Source: an uncultured Alistipes sp. (GTDB lineage: Bacteria; Bacteroidota; Bacteroidia; Bacteroidales; Rikenellaceae). From it: a stretch of DNA of 64,000 nucleotides. The notes beneath the pieces were generated by a model, which did no database searches, had not been told where the DNA came from, and worked only from the letters and a program-made list of their open reading frames with translations. The stretch's first letter is position 1; every line of letters starts with the position of its first letter. Positions 51,521 to 60,685 of the stretch are shown piece after piece. A program made the translations under genes and the position numbers. The stretch lies in contig CALVCS010000011.1 in NCBI GenBank assembly GCA_944326035.1, positions 310,001-374,000 on the forward strand. The letters are read 5' to 3'.

Positions 51521-54310
51521 TTATTCTTCTACCAGTTCATATTTTTGGTCGACATTCTTTTCGAGCACCGAAATACCTTCCTTCATCCAGCGAGGCATAG
51601 GAGCGCCTTTCAGATAGTGGTCGAAGAACTGATACATGCGTTTGTCCCAATCCATGCAGGCTGCACGCGACATCAGGTTGTGATCGTCACCGCTATAGTT
51701 GAGCAGCCAAACCGGAGCTCCCAAGCGGCGCAGGGCGATATAGTATTCGATGCTTTGATACCAGGGCACGGCACCATCCTGATCGCTGTGGCGTAACAGT
51801 TGGGGCGTTTTGACGCGATCGGCAAAGAAGATCGGGGAGTTGTCGATATACAGATCCCGACGTTGCCAAGGAGTTGCTCCGATACGGCTCTGTCCGGTTT
51901 CATATTGGCTGGCGCGAGAGATCCCCGTACCCCAGCGAATACCCCCATAAGCCGAGATCATGTTGCTGACGGCAGCGCCCGGAGCGCTGCAGGCGAACAG
52001 ATCGGTTTGCGTTACGAGCCAGGCACTCTGATAGCCACCCCAGCTTTGTCCCTGCAGGCCGATGTGTTTCGGGTCGGCAATGCCCCGTTCGATCAGCGCA
52101 AGCGTTCCGCTGAGCACGACGTCATAGCAGCTTTTGCCCGGCAGACCGTCCCGATATTTGATGTCGGGAATGAAGACTACATAGCCGTTGCTGGTGCAAT
52201 ATACCGGGTTGATGATCGAGCGACTCGGAGAGGGCGTATTGTAACGGTACCGCAGGAAGGTCTGGGTTTCATAGAAATAGACGATCGTCGGATAGGGTTT
52301 CGACGGGTCGTAATTTTCAGGTAAGTGCAACAGGCCTTCACATTCGTTGCCGTTCAAATCCGTCCATTTGATCAGTTCAACTGAACCCCACAAATAATCG
52401 GCTTGTTGGGGGTTGGCATCGGTCATACGAACCGGGTTGCGGAATTGGCGATCGGCGGTCCATAAATCGGGGAATTCATTGAAATTCTGACGGGTATACA
52501 GGATTCGGTCGCTGTCGGGATCTTTCGCATACGAAGTCAGGGTGTAGATGTAGGGACCTTCTACCAGCGGACGGATGGTTTGGCCGGGTTGCAGCAGGTA
52601 GTAGCCGTTTTCCTTGTTCACATAGTTGAACGAGAGGAACAACATCGGCTTGGAGAGATCGACGGCTCCTTTGCCCGGAACGGTTACCAGGTTGACAAAA
52701 CGGAATCGGGTGTCGGTTTCGCGGCCGGTGCCGGTCAGGTTTTTAGCCGGTGTTTGGGCGCTCGGATCCACCAACCACAGGTCGTAGCGATCCGGAATCA
52801 ACATTTTTTCATCGGTCGTCCACCCGGAGAAGCCATACAAGGGCGGAGCGGCGGGATGATCGTCGTCTTCGTTGTAGAGCGGATAGGGAATGTCGGCCGT
52901 TACCCGTTTATGAACCAGGGTCTTGGTGTCGATGGCGTACCAAGAAGAGTCGGCCAGGTTATAGTAAGCCACGAATTTGGCCGAGGGAGAGAGGTAGCTG
53001 CCGCCGAAACTATTTTCAAGAATTTGGGTCCGTTTGCCGGTTTTTAGATCGATCAGGTAAGTATCGGTGCCGACATACGGACGGATTTGGTTTTCTGTAT
53101 AGATGCTGTAGGGTTTGCCGGTGACGCCGAGCGCATAAGGCGCATCGCCGTTTTCGGCAAAGCGGATCGATTCGAGGTTGTAATCCCCTAAGGCCAATGC
53201 CCGGTTTTCTTTCGGGAAGTAGACGGCACTGTAGACCTGTTCGGCCAGACGCTGTTTCATTTTCAGCTGTTGGGGCATGATGATCGTGTCGGTGCCGCTC
53301 CACAGATCCAAGGAGAATTTTTCGTCATCGGGCAGGCTGTCCGGTTTCGGTTCCGGTTTGGGACGGGGTGCGATGTTCAGCTGCAGGAAGGTCCCGTCGG
53401 TATGGAAGGAAAGGGCTCCAAAACGGCTGATGGCGTAATCTTGAGGAAGTCCGGCCACTTGGTCGTTGGTGATTTGTACCGGTTTCGGATCGTCCGTCCG
53501 GAAATAATACAGATCGTACAGCGCGTTTTTAAGGGTATCGGTCGTGACCAGGAAGGCGCCCTGGTTCCCCAAACGGTCGAACACGAAGTTCGGGGCAACG
53601 GCCCCTTGTTGACTCATCCACAGTTGGGTGTGTACGGACCCTTTGGCCGGATCGACCCGATACAGATTGACCGATTTGAGCGAGTCGGCTTCGCGGCTAT
53701 ACAACACGGCGGTTCCGGGCTCGTTGACCGTGAAGCTTTTGACGCTATCGACGGTAATGCTGTCGCCATTGGCTACATTGAAGATGACCAAACGGTCATA
53801 GGCTTTAGCTTTTTTGGCGTTGGTATCGGTTTTCGTGGAGTCTGTCTGGGGTTTGATTTCATGACTGTACACAACCAACGGGCCTTTGGCCGAAGCCATT
53901 AAGCCTTTGGCCTTCGGCAGACGGGTCACACTCATATCGCTCAGGCGTACGATTGCAGCCGTGTCCTGAGGCATATCTTCCGATTTGGCTTTTTTGATTT
54001 TGGCTTGGCGGACGTCCTCAAAACGGGGAACGATCGTAAAGCGGGCCCAGGTGCCATTGTTGAAGTAGGCCGGGTGTGCGCCTCGTTCGAAACGCGTTTT
54101 TTGTCCATTGGCGGTGTGATAGAATTCCAATACGCCGTCTCCCCGCTGAGGGTCGATGGTGTAATAGGCCCACGTGCCATCGTCGGACAAGGTCGTGGAT
54201 TTAATGGCTTTCCAGCCGTCGTAGACACTTTGATCCAGCGGTTTTTTCTGGGCTATCGCCACGGTACACGCCAAAATCAAAGGTACGCTAAGCAATGATT
54301 TTGAGTTCAT
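51521..54310 (-). CDS. Exported S9 family prolyl-oligopeptidase-type peptidase
   Basis: 929 residues with a signal peptide (LLSVPLILACTVAIAQ). A large beta-propeller-like N-terminal part follows (about 30-680, repeated strand pairs such as LYDLYYFRTDDPKPVQITND). The alpha/beta-hydrolase catalytic domain has Ser756 in GLQGQSWGGYQSAWL, Asp843 or 845 in LRHSDQDGAVPWYQS and His877 in SGDDHNLMSR. S9 enzymes trim peptides in the periplasm, often after proline, or act as acylaminoacyl peptidases. The residues near the active site do not settle dipeptidyl versus oligopeptidase action. A Lys/Asp-rich stretch around residues 115-180 is an insertion in the propeller. It stands alone as a transcription unit. 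Confidence 0.9.
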   Translation of the reverse strand: MNSKSLLSVPLILACTVAIAQKKPLDQSVYDGWKAIKSTTLSDDGTWAYYTIDPQRGDGVLEFYHTANGQKTRFERGAHPAYFNNGTWARFTIVPRFEDVRQAKIKKAKSEDMPQDTAAIVRLSDMSVTRLPKAKGLMASAKGPLVVYSHEIKPQTDSTKTDTNAKKAKAYDRLVIFNVANGDSITVDSVKSFTVNEPGTAVLYSREADSLKSVNLYRVDPAKGSVHTQLWMSQQGAVAPNFVFDRLGNQGAFLVTTDTLKNALYDLYYFRTDDPKPVQITNDQVAGLPQDYAISRFGALSFHTDGTFLQLNIAPRPKPEPKPDSLPDDEKFSLDLWSGTDTIIMPQQLKMKQRLAEQVYSAVYFPKENRALALGDYNLESIRFAENGDAPYALGVTGKPYSIYTENQIRPYVGTDTYLIDLKTGKRTQILENSFGGSYLSPSAKFVAYYNLADSSWYAIDTKTLVHKRVTADIPYPLYNEDDDHPAAPPLYGFSGWTTDEKMLIPDRYDLWLVDPSAQTPAKNLTGTGRETDTRFRFVNLVTVPGKGAVDLSKPMLFLSFNYVNKENGYYLLQPGQTIRPLVEGPYIYTLTSYAKDPDSDRILYTRQNFNEFPDLWTADRQFRNPVRMTDANPQQADYLWGSVELIKWTDLNGNECEGLLHLPENYDPSKPYPTIVYFYETQTFLRYRYNTPSPSRSIINPVYCTSNGYVVFIPDIKYRDGLPGKSCYDVVLSGTLALIERGIADPKHIGLQGQSWGGYQSAWLVTQTDLFACSAPGAAVSNMISAYGGIRWGTGISRASQYETGQSRIGATPWQRRDLYIDNSPIFFADRVKTPQLLRHSDQDGAVPWYQSIEYYIALRRLGAPVWLLNYSGDDHNLMSRAACMDWDKRMYQFFDHYLKGAPMPRWMKEGISVLEKNVDQKYELVEE

Positions 54311-54423
54311 GCTGATTCGATTTAAAAGAGAGATTGGGTTATAGATGATAAATATTTGGCTAAATTACAAAAAATCTTCCAAATGAGAGGTCGTGGGACG
54401 AGGGCTGCCTGCACGATTTCATG

Positions 54424-54453
54424 AAAAAAGTTCGGATAAACAGTTATCCGAAC
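54424..54453 (-). terminator. Terminator of the efflux/oxidoreductase operon
   Basis: On the minus strand GTTCGGATAA-CTGT-TTATCCGAAC forms a perfect 10-bp stem followed by TTTTTT (54429-54424). It lies about 125 bp after the Gfo/Idh stop. The rest of the 54311-54577 gap holds no gene that I can support. Confidence 0.85.
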
Positions 54454-54577
54454 GGTATCTACAGTGGTTTTATTGTCAATCCGACGGGATGCGGCACAAG
54501 TAGACGTGGCCTCCGCGAGCCGTATGGTCACCAGGAAGAAATCCCAAGGGATGGGGCTCCGGAGGAAACGATCGCGA

Positions 54578-55606
54578 TTATAGGGGAACGATACGTCCGC
54601 TTTGCGCGCTTTCGAACGCAGCTTCGAGCATCCGGACGTCGGTTATCATCTCTTCCGGGGTCACATAGGGGGACCGGCCTTCACAAAGGGCTTGATAAAG
54701 GTCGTCGTAGTAACTCAGGTAGTTCCCTGGCACAGTGGGATACGGGTTTCGTCCCGCATCCGTGTGAAGGATCCCCCACTCTGCTTCTGATTCTTGACTC
54801 CAGACCGTTCGCGAGGGGTGTCCGCCTGCACGCAAAATACCCTCTTGCGGATCCAAACCATATTTGACATAAGAGCCGGCGGTGCCGTGTACGGCAAAGC
54901 GAGGTCCCGGTTCGCGAATCAACATCCCTGCGCGCAGGGAGACCTGCAGATGCGGGTAGATCAGCCGCATGTCGCAATAGTCGTCGATCTGACTGCCGGC
55001 CCGTTGTCGGTCCATGCGGGCCCAGACGCCCTCGGGTTTGCCGAACAACACCAAGGCCTGATCGCTTAAATGGGAGCAAAGATTATAGGTAATGCCGACA
55101 TGTCCTTGGCTCTGTTCTTTCCAGGCGATGGGTGACAGTTGGGGGCGGTAGCGTTGGAAGGCTGACTGAAACTCCACGACACGGCCTAAGTAGCCGTTTC
55201 GCACAATGTCTTGTACCGTCAGGAAGTCGCCGTCGAACCGGCGGTTTTGGTAGACGGTCAGCAGACGTTGTCGGCGCTGTGCCAGGGCAATCAGTTCCCG
55301 AGCCTGCTCGGAAGAGAACACAAACGGCTTTTCGACGACGACATGCTTACCGGCCTCCAGCGCCATGCGGCAAAAGTCGTAATGTGTCGGATCCGGTGTA
55401 TTGATGATGACCAGGTCGATCGATTCGTCCAGCAGTGCTTCGAACGAGCGTACGGTTTTTATCCCCGGATAGAGGGTCTGGGCCAAATTTTTGGTTCGTT
55501 CGACGATTGCACTCAGTTCGAACCCTTCGTGCAGGTGCAGAAAAGGGGCATGGAAAATGCGTCCGGAAAGGCCAAAGGCGGCTAAACCTGTTTTGATGAT
55601 TTTCAT
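54578..55606 (-). CDS. Gfo/Idh/MocA family NAD(P)-dependent oxidoreductase
   Basis: 342 residues. The Rossmann start is IKTGLAAFGLSGRIFHAPFL, followed by IDLVIINTPDPTHYDFCRMALEAGKHVVVEKPF, where the EKP lysine is the family catalytic residue. A C-terminal beta-sheet domain includes GRVVEFQSAFQRYRPQLSP. Enzymes of this group oxidise or reduce sugars, inositols and related compounds. It starts 4 bp after the permease gene stop, so it is part of the efflux operon, an unusual companion for an exporter. The substrate is unknown. Confidence 0.9.
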   Translation of the reverse strand: MKIIKTGLAAFGLSGRIFHAPFLHLHEGFELSAIVERTKNLAQTLYPGIKTVRSFEALLDESIDLVIINTPDPTHYDFCRMALEAGKHVVVEKPFVFSSEQARELIALAQRRQRLLTVYQNRRFDGDFLTVQDIVRNGYLGRVVEFQSAFQRYRPQLSPIAWKEQSQGHVGITYNLCSHLSDQALVLFGKPEGVWARMDRQRAGSQIDDYCDMRLIYPHLQVSLRAGMLIREPGPRFAVHGTAGSYVKYGLDPQEGILRAGGHPSRTVWSQESEAEWGILHTDAGRNPYPTVPGNYLSYYDDLYQALCEGRSPYVTPEEMITDVRMLEAAFESAQSGRIVPL

Positions 55607-55610
55607 GGTG

Positions 55611-56888
55611 TTATGCGATCGGGGTTTCGTTCTTGAGGGTCGGTTGTTCCGGGGTGAGGGTTTGGATTTCTGGACTCTCCAGACTTTCCTGGCTCTCTTC
55701 GTGTTCGATGCGATGCATCAGCAGTCGTATGCCGACACATGCCAATACTAGGTAAACCCCGGCCAGTATCCATAGCGTTATCCACGCTCCTTGGATATCG
55801 GAGAGACTGGCGCCCATGCTTTGCAGCCGGATGAAGCCATCGACGGCACTACTGCTGGGGATGACTTTCCCGAACGTGAACAGCCAGTCCGGCATGGATT
55901 CTTTGGGGATAGAGGCCCCGCTGAGCATCAGGAACGGGATGGAGACGAACAGCAGGAACAGTAATGAATTTTCGCGGTGGCGAAAGACGGTGGAGAGGGC
56001 AATCCCCATGAAGATACATGCCAACAGATACGGGAATAGGAAGAGAACGATCTGAAGGACACTGGCGTGCATCGGGTATCCGAACACTTTGTAGTGGAAT
56101 CCCAGCACATAAAGCAGCGTAACGGTATAGATCGAGAGGTACACGACCGCTTTCCCGAGAATCATCGGCAGCACCGAGAGTCGTTTTTCGCCTTGGGGGA
56201 TTAAGGTACGGTACAGTCCGCGTTCCCGCCAGGTACCTCCGATCAGGCCGATTCCGACCAGCAAGGTCTGCTGGATGATCACCATCAGGATGGCCGGCAT
56301 AATGAACGTCGCATAACCGCCGTAGGGGTTGTACAAATTTTCGATCTTTGAGCCTACGGGGTCGCTGAGGGTGGCGGCCTGTTCGGCGGGCACTCCCTTG
56401 GAAACGAATCGCATCCACTCGATTTCGGCGCCGGTTGTCAGCACGCTTTTGGAAATATCGAAAAAGACCTGTCGATACATCAGAAAGTAGCTGGCATCGG
56501 CATAAACGGCCAGATTCACCTTTTCGGCGCGTATCAGTTTCTTTTCGTAATCGGACGGAATGACCACGATTCCATTGATTTTCCGGCTGAAGAAGAGCTC
56601 TTTGGCTTCGGTCATGCTGGTGGGTTTGTAGGCGACCCACAAGTTGGGGGTGGCATCCATGGCACGACACAGTTGTCGGCTGGAGGCGGTATGGCTGTGA
56701 TCGACGACGGCAATGGGAATGTTGCGCAACACCTGAGGCCCGTAGGCCAACGAATACGCCAACGAATAGATGAAAATGGCGCCGATGATGATCAATATGG
56801 CCCCCGGATCATGAAAAATGAACCGGTATTCATGTTTGAGGGTGTTGACGAACTCCCGATATTTGATTTTGAATCGTGTCGTTTTCAT
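55611..56888 (-). CDS. ABC-2 type permease, second subunit
   Basis: 425 residues with one N-terminal membrane segment (ILIIIGAIFIYSLAYSLAYG, about 30-50). A long extracytoplasmic domain follows (60-240: IPIAVVDHSHTASSRQLCR, INGIVVIPSDYEKKLIRAEK), then five C-terminal membrane helices (YATFIMPAILMVIIQQTLLVGIG and later ones). This is the ABC2_membrane_3/YhgE-like plan. After the last helix the tail is Glu-rich (EHEESQESLESPE). The first permease gene is 3 bp upstream. No ATPase gene is in the operon. Confidence 0.87.
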   Translation of the reverse strand: MKTTRFKIKYREFVNTLKHEYRFIFHDPGAILIIIGAIFIYSLAYSLAYGPQVLRNIPIAVVDHSHTASSRQLCRAMDATPNLWVAYKPTSMTEAKELFFSRKINGIVVIPSDYEKKLIRAEKVNLAVYADASYFLMYRQVFFDISKSVLTTGAEIEWMRFVSKGVPAEQAATLSDPVGSKIENLYNPYGGYATFIMPAILMVIIQQTLLVGIGLIGGTWRERGLYRTLIPQGEKRLSVLPMILGKAVVYLSIYTVTLLYVLGFHYKVFGYPMHASVLQIVLFLFPYLLACIFMGIALSTVFRHRENSLLFLLFVSIPFLMLSGASIPKESMPDWLFTFGKVIPSSSAVDGFIRLQSMGASLSDIQGAWITLWILAGVYLVLACVGIRLLMHRIEHEESQESLESPEIQTLTPEQPTLKNETPIA

Positions 56889-56891
56889 AGC

Positions 56892-58070
56892 TTACAACCT
56901 CCCCCAATATTTTTCATGCGTACAAATGTGCTGCAAGCGCGGCAGCATGGCCAATCCGGGTAGTAGGAATAAAACGATATACCCCAAATAGGCGGTTGAA
57001 TAGATAACCGGTGCTCCGCGCATGGCCTGGTCGATAAAGATTTCCATATAGAAAGTCAGCGGGAAGAGGTAGCCGATCAGTCGGATGGGGGTTGACATGG
57101 CCATGAAGGGGAAGGTGAGTCCGGAGAACGTAAAGGCCAAGACGGAGTAACCGCCCCCGATGGAGAGCGAGAGTCGCATGTTGCTCAGCCAACTGATCAG
57201 AAAGACGCCCAAGGATTGTGAGGCCAAGACAAAGGCCAGCCCCGATACGAAGATCAGGGCGACACTACCTCGCAACGGCACGCCGATGTATTTGAACAGA
57301 ACGGTATCCATCAGCAGGGCCAAGGAGAAGAAAATCAGCGTATAAGGCAGTAATTTGCCGGCGATGGCTATCAGAATGTTGTGGTGGGCAGTCGACATCC
57401 AGACGGGAGCTGTACCGTTTTTGAGTTCAATACCGATGGTGAAGATGGTGGTCAGCAGGATGAACAGCATCAACATCAAAGGTAAAAAGGTCGGCAGCAA
57501 GTAATAGGCGTAATTGATATAGGGGTTGAACAGGATGTGTTTTTCATAATAGATCGGCATCATTTGTTGATAGGCTTCGGTTTCGGAAACCCCTTTTTTC
57601 ATCAGTGTCTGTACCTGAATGCCGGACGAAAAACTGGTAAAGACGGTTTGGATATCCTTGTTCAACAACCCGTTTTTGGTGATATTGACGCCATTGATAT
57701 AGGCCACGACGTTGGTTTTCGTATTGCTGTAGACGTTTTTCTCCAGGTCGCGCGGAATGTAAATGACGGCGTCGACTTTTCCCTCTTTGAGGAGTCGTTC
57801 ACCTTCGGCCAAGTTGGTCACTTCATAGGCGACCATCGCGGAGGGCGTGGCATCGATCATGCGAATCAATTGGCGGGAGAGCGGGGTGTGATCTTGGTTG
57901 TAAATGGCGACCGGCAGATCGCGCGGAACCCCCTGCTGAAACAGGATGATGAACAACACAAAAGAAAAGATAGGCAGCCCGATTGAGAGCCGGGAAAAGG
58001 TGCGGTGTGAGGAAAACAACTGCAGTTCCCGGATCAGCACAGCCCAAAACGTACGGAATGCCTTTTTCAT
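56892..58070 (-). CDS. ABC-2 type permease, first subunit
   Basis: 392 residues of the same plan as its neighbour: N-terminal helix (LPIFSFVLFIILFQQG), periplasmic domain with DLPVAIYNQDHTPLSRQLIR and KVDAVIYIPRDLEKNVYSN, then five helices (YYLLPTFLPLMLMLFILLTTI to GYIVLFLLPGLAML). The two permeases probably form a heterodimer that, with the HlyD adaptor and TolC channel, exports a small or amphipathic compound. ATG 58070 lies 13 bp after the HlyD stop; the in-frame start at 58097 would overlap HlyD and add a non-family N-terminus. Confidence 0.87.
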   Translation of the reverse strand: MKKAFRTFWAVLIRELQLFSSHRTFSRLSIGLPIFSFVLFIILFQQGVPRDLPVAIYNQDHTPLSRQLIRMIDATPSAMVAYEVTNLAEGERLLKEGKVDAVIYIPRDLEKNVYSNTKTNVVAYINGVNITKNGLLNKDIQTVFTSFSSGIQVQTLMKKGVSETEAYQQMMPIYYEKHILFNPYINYAYYLLPTFLPLMLMLFILLTTIFTIGIELKNGTAPVWMSTAHHNILIAIAGKLLPYTLIFFSLALLMDTVLFKYIGVPLRGSVALIFVSGLAFVLASQSLGVFLISWLSNMRLSLSIGGGYSVLAFTFSGLTFPFMAMSTPIRLIGYLFPLTFYMEIFIDQAMRGAPVIYSTAYLGYIVLFLLPGLAMLPRLQHICTHEKYWGRL

Positions 58071-58083
58071 GATCGACAGCGAC

Positions 58084-59070
58084 TTATTTGAGTTCATCCC
58101 AGTTGACCGTAACGGTCATACCGGGGCGCAGGCCTTCGATTTTGCCTTCTGGCCGGGCTCGTACTTCGAAGGTGCGCACATCGAATTCGCCACGGGTACG
58201 CGTAGCAGCCCAGGTGGCGTATTCGGCTTCGACGGCCAGATAGTAAACGGTCAGTTTGATGCTCTTGTCCAAGCCCGGTACATAGGCTTTGAGTACGGAG
58301 CCCTCTTTGACGCGGGGCAATAGATCTTCCTTAATATTGAAGGTGACCCACAGATCGTTCATGTCGAGGAGCGTAATGACCGGGTAGCCTGATCCGATCA
58401 GTTCGCCCTCTTCGGCGATGATCGTCGAAATTTGACCATCGATCGGGGCATATTGACGGGCATCGGATAAATAGGATTCTACCTCCGAAACCCCTCCGGC
58501 GGCTTGCTGAACCAATGCGGCAGCTGCAGTCAGATCTTCGGAGCGAGCGCCGTCTCGTGCCATGATGTATTGCGACTTGGCGGCATCGGCCGTGGTTTGG
58601 GCCGCTTCCAGATTGGCCGATGCTTCGTCGAATTTTTGGGCTGGTACCACGCCGGCTTCATACAGGTTCCGTACCCGGTCGTAGGTCTTTTGGGCCAGTT
58701 CTCGGCCGGTTTCGGCTTTACGCCACAGATTATAAATGGCATCGAGTTCTTGTTTGCGGACCCCGGCTTTGGCCTTGGCGTCCTGGGCACTGGCGGCCGT
58801 ACGCATGGCTTCGGCCTGGACCAGTTTGGCATCGATTTCGGGGGTGCTCAGCACAAACAGCAAGTCGCCTTTGGCTACTTTCTGCCCCTCTTTGACCCGG
58901 AGGGTGTCGATGCGTCCGGCCAATTTGGAGGCGATCTTATAGCTGGTCGCTTCAACCTCACCCTGGAGCAAAATGGGGACAGGTTTGATGGCGTACCAAC
59001 TGATGAGCGATACAGCAACGATGATGACGATCACCCCGATACTGAGTCCGATTACGTTACTCCTTTTCAT
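58084..59070 (-). CDS. HlyD/MFP periplasmic adaptor protein
   Basis: 328 residues. One N-terminal membrane helix (IGLSIGVIVIIVAVSLISWYA), then the biotinyl-lipoyl-like segments GEVEATSYKIASKLAGRI and VKEGQKVAKGDLLFVLSTPE. A long alpha-hairpin spans about 85-185 (AKAKAGVRKQELDAIYNLW, EASANLEAAQTTADAAKSQY). The beta-barrel part contains APIDGQISTIIAEEGELIGSG. It bridges the inner-membrane permeases to TolC. It follows the TolC gene by 34 bp and precedes the permease by 13 bp, all on one strand. Confidence 0.92.
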   Translation of the reverse strand: MKRSNVIGLSIGVIVIIVAVSLISWYAIKPVPILLQGEVEATSYKIASKLAGRIDTLRVKEGQKVAKGDLLFVLSTPEIDAKLVQAEAMRTAASAQDAKAKAGVRKQELDAIYNLWRKAETGRELAQKTYDRVRNLYEAGVVPAQKFDEASANLEAAQTTADAAKSQYIMARDGARSEDLTAAAALVQQAAGGVSEVESYLSDARQYAPIDGQISTIIAEEGELIGSGYPVITLLDMNDLWVTFNIKEDLLPRVKEGSVLKAYVPGLDKSIKLTVYYLAVEAEYATWAATRTRGEFDVRTFEVRARPEGKIEGLRPGMTVTVNWDELK

Positions 59071-59104
59071 GGGAAGACAGATTTACGATTTTTATCAAAT
59101 TTTA

Positions 59105-60532
59105 CTATTCTTCGTAGCGAATGTGTTGGGCCGAAGTGCGTTTGGCATATTCGGGCAACGATTGGCTCAGACCGCAGGCCTCCAGCAGACGAGCCAGCAT
59201 CAGGTCATAGTAATAGGCGGCCTGGAGGCGTTCGGTTTTGATTTTAGCCAGATTCAGCTGAGCATCTACAACGTCGGATGAAGAGGCCATACCCTCTTTG
59301 AAGGCTTCTTTTTTGATTCGAAGGTACTCTACCGCAAAGGCATACGAGGCTTCCAGAGACGGAAATTGTTCCTTGTAGGTGAGCATTTCGTTGTAGAGTT
59401 TATCGATGAGTGTGAACACATCGTTGTTGGCTTTTTGGCCGAGGGCTTCCACCTGACGGATTTGCGCACGGGCGGCGCTGTATTTATATTCACGTCCTAA
59501 CCCGTCGAAAATCTTGAAGGTGACGCCGGCTCCGACCGCCCAACGGGGCATTAGTTTCGTGACTTGGTAGTTATAGAAGGAGGCGGCACCCATCAGGGCG
59601 ACTTGAGGAGCAAAATCGGCCCGTTGCAATTTCATGCCTTCGACGGCTAAGTCGCGTTTCAGACTGACCTGTTTGAGCATCGGGCTGTTGTCCAGCGCCA
59701 TTTGTTTGAAATGGTCGACGTTTTCGATCTCGTTCAGAATAAACAGCGTGCTGATGGGAGTGAATTCCTCTTGGGTATTCAGCGTGTTGGACAAGGCGCT
59801 GCGCAGGGTTTCGACGGTCTTGATTGATTCAAGGTAGTTTCGTTCGGCTTCTGCGCTGGAGACCTCGGCATAGAGACGTTCTCCCCGGGCGATAATGCCA
59901 TTTTTTTCTAGTTCGACGGCATCATGCAGATGTTGGCGCATACCTTCGAGCACCTGTTTGCGCACTTCGGTGACCTGCAAGGCGAGGGAAAGTCCGTAGT
60001 AACGTTCCACTAACTCGGAGACCAGGGCGTTGCGATTGCGTTGATCCTGTTGTTGGCTTTCGCCGATTTTGATTTTGGCGGCGCGATTAGCGGCGTTGAT
60101 TTTTCCGCCGGTATATAACGGAATCGTAAGGTTGGCTCCGACCGTTCCGAAACTGCGATCCTGTATCGGCAGAGACCAGTCGGCCTTCATCAGTTCGCTG
60201 GCTTGCATCAGCACCGGAGGGGGAAGCAGGCTGCTCATGCTGTTGACCACTCCTCCGAGCGGATCTTTGAGCCCATTCAGATCGAACCCGATATCGTCAG
60301 AGAGGTAGGCATAGGCGCCCGTCACGTTGAGTTTGGGTAAGCGAAGTCCATAAGTCGCTTTGCGTTCCTTGATGGCGGCTTCCGTCGCATAGGCCGAGGC
60401 TTTGATCTGGGGGTTCTCGGTCAAGGTGATATTCAGCGCTTCGTCCAGCGTCAATAACCGGGGGGTATTTTGCGCCGGCAGGGCCGACACGAAACCCGTG
60501 CAGAGTAACAGCGCAGGGAACAGATGTTTCAT
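59105..60532 (-). CDS. TolC family outer-membrane efflux protein
   Basis: 475 residues. Signal peptide about 1-20 (FPALLLCTGFVSALPAQ). Two structural repeats of the outer-membrane efflux family: LTLDEALNITLTENPQIKAS near the start and LKRDLAVEGMKLQRADFAPQ in the middle, with the long helices needed for the channel. The trimer forms a tunnel across the outer membrane and periplasm. It is the first gene of the operon, so its promoter region controls the whole system. ATG 60532 gives a clean signal peptide; an upstream in-frame ATG (60592) would add 20 basic residues. Confidence 0.92.
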   Translation of the reverse strand: MKHLFPALLLCTGFVSALPAQNTPRLLTLDEALNITLTENPQIKASAYATEAAIKERKATYGLRLPKLNVTGAYAYLSDDIGFDLNGLKDPLGGVVNSMSSLLPPPVLMQASELMKADWSLPIQDRSFGTVGANLTIPLYTGGKINAANRAAKIKIGESQQQDQRNRNALVSELVERYYGLSLALQVTEVRKQVLEGMRQHLHDAVELEKNGIIARGERLYAEVSSAEAERNYLESIKTVETLRSALSNTLNTQEEFTPISTLFILNEIENVDHFKQMALDNSPMLKQVSLKRDLAVEGMKLQRADFAPQVALMGAASFYNYQVTKLMPRWAVGAGVTFKIFDGLGREYKYSAARAQIRQVEALGQKANNDVFTLIDKLYNEMLTYKEQFPSLEASYAFAVEYLRIKKEAFKEGMASSSDVVDAQLNLAKIKTERLQAAYYYDLMLARLLEACGLSQSLPEYAKRTSAQHIRYEE

Positions 60533-60549
60533 AAATTCACGTTTAATTT

Positions 60550-60647
60550 GTGTAAATACATCGGATCGAGATCGTTGCAAAAATTTCGCCATACAAGATC
60601 TCGACGACCTGTGTGAACTGCAATTTACACCTAATTACACAAAGATT
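60550..60647 (-). promoter_or_regulatory. Promoter/operator region of the TolC operon with GTGTAA half-sites
   Basis: Four related half-sites lie ahead of the operon: GTGTAA (60550-60555), GTGTGAA (60611-60617), TTTACAC (60624-60630) and TTACAC (60635-60640). GTGTGAA and TTTACAC form an imperfect palindrome with a 6-bp centre. A -7-like AATCTTTG (minus strand, 60647-60640) overlaps the last site, so a bound protein would block transcription. No regulator gene is adjacent. Confidence 0.45.
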
Positions 60648-60685
60648 TGAAACTTTTAGGGGATTTCCAAGGGAAAAAGTGTCTT

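Noticed and set aside
54421..54867. A 148-codon plus-strand frame opposite the 3' end of the Gfo/Idh gene
   Set aside because: It starts inside a perfect terminator hairpin and overlaps a clear oxidoreductase in antisense.
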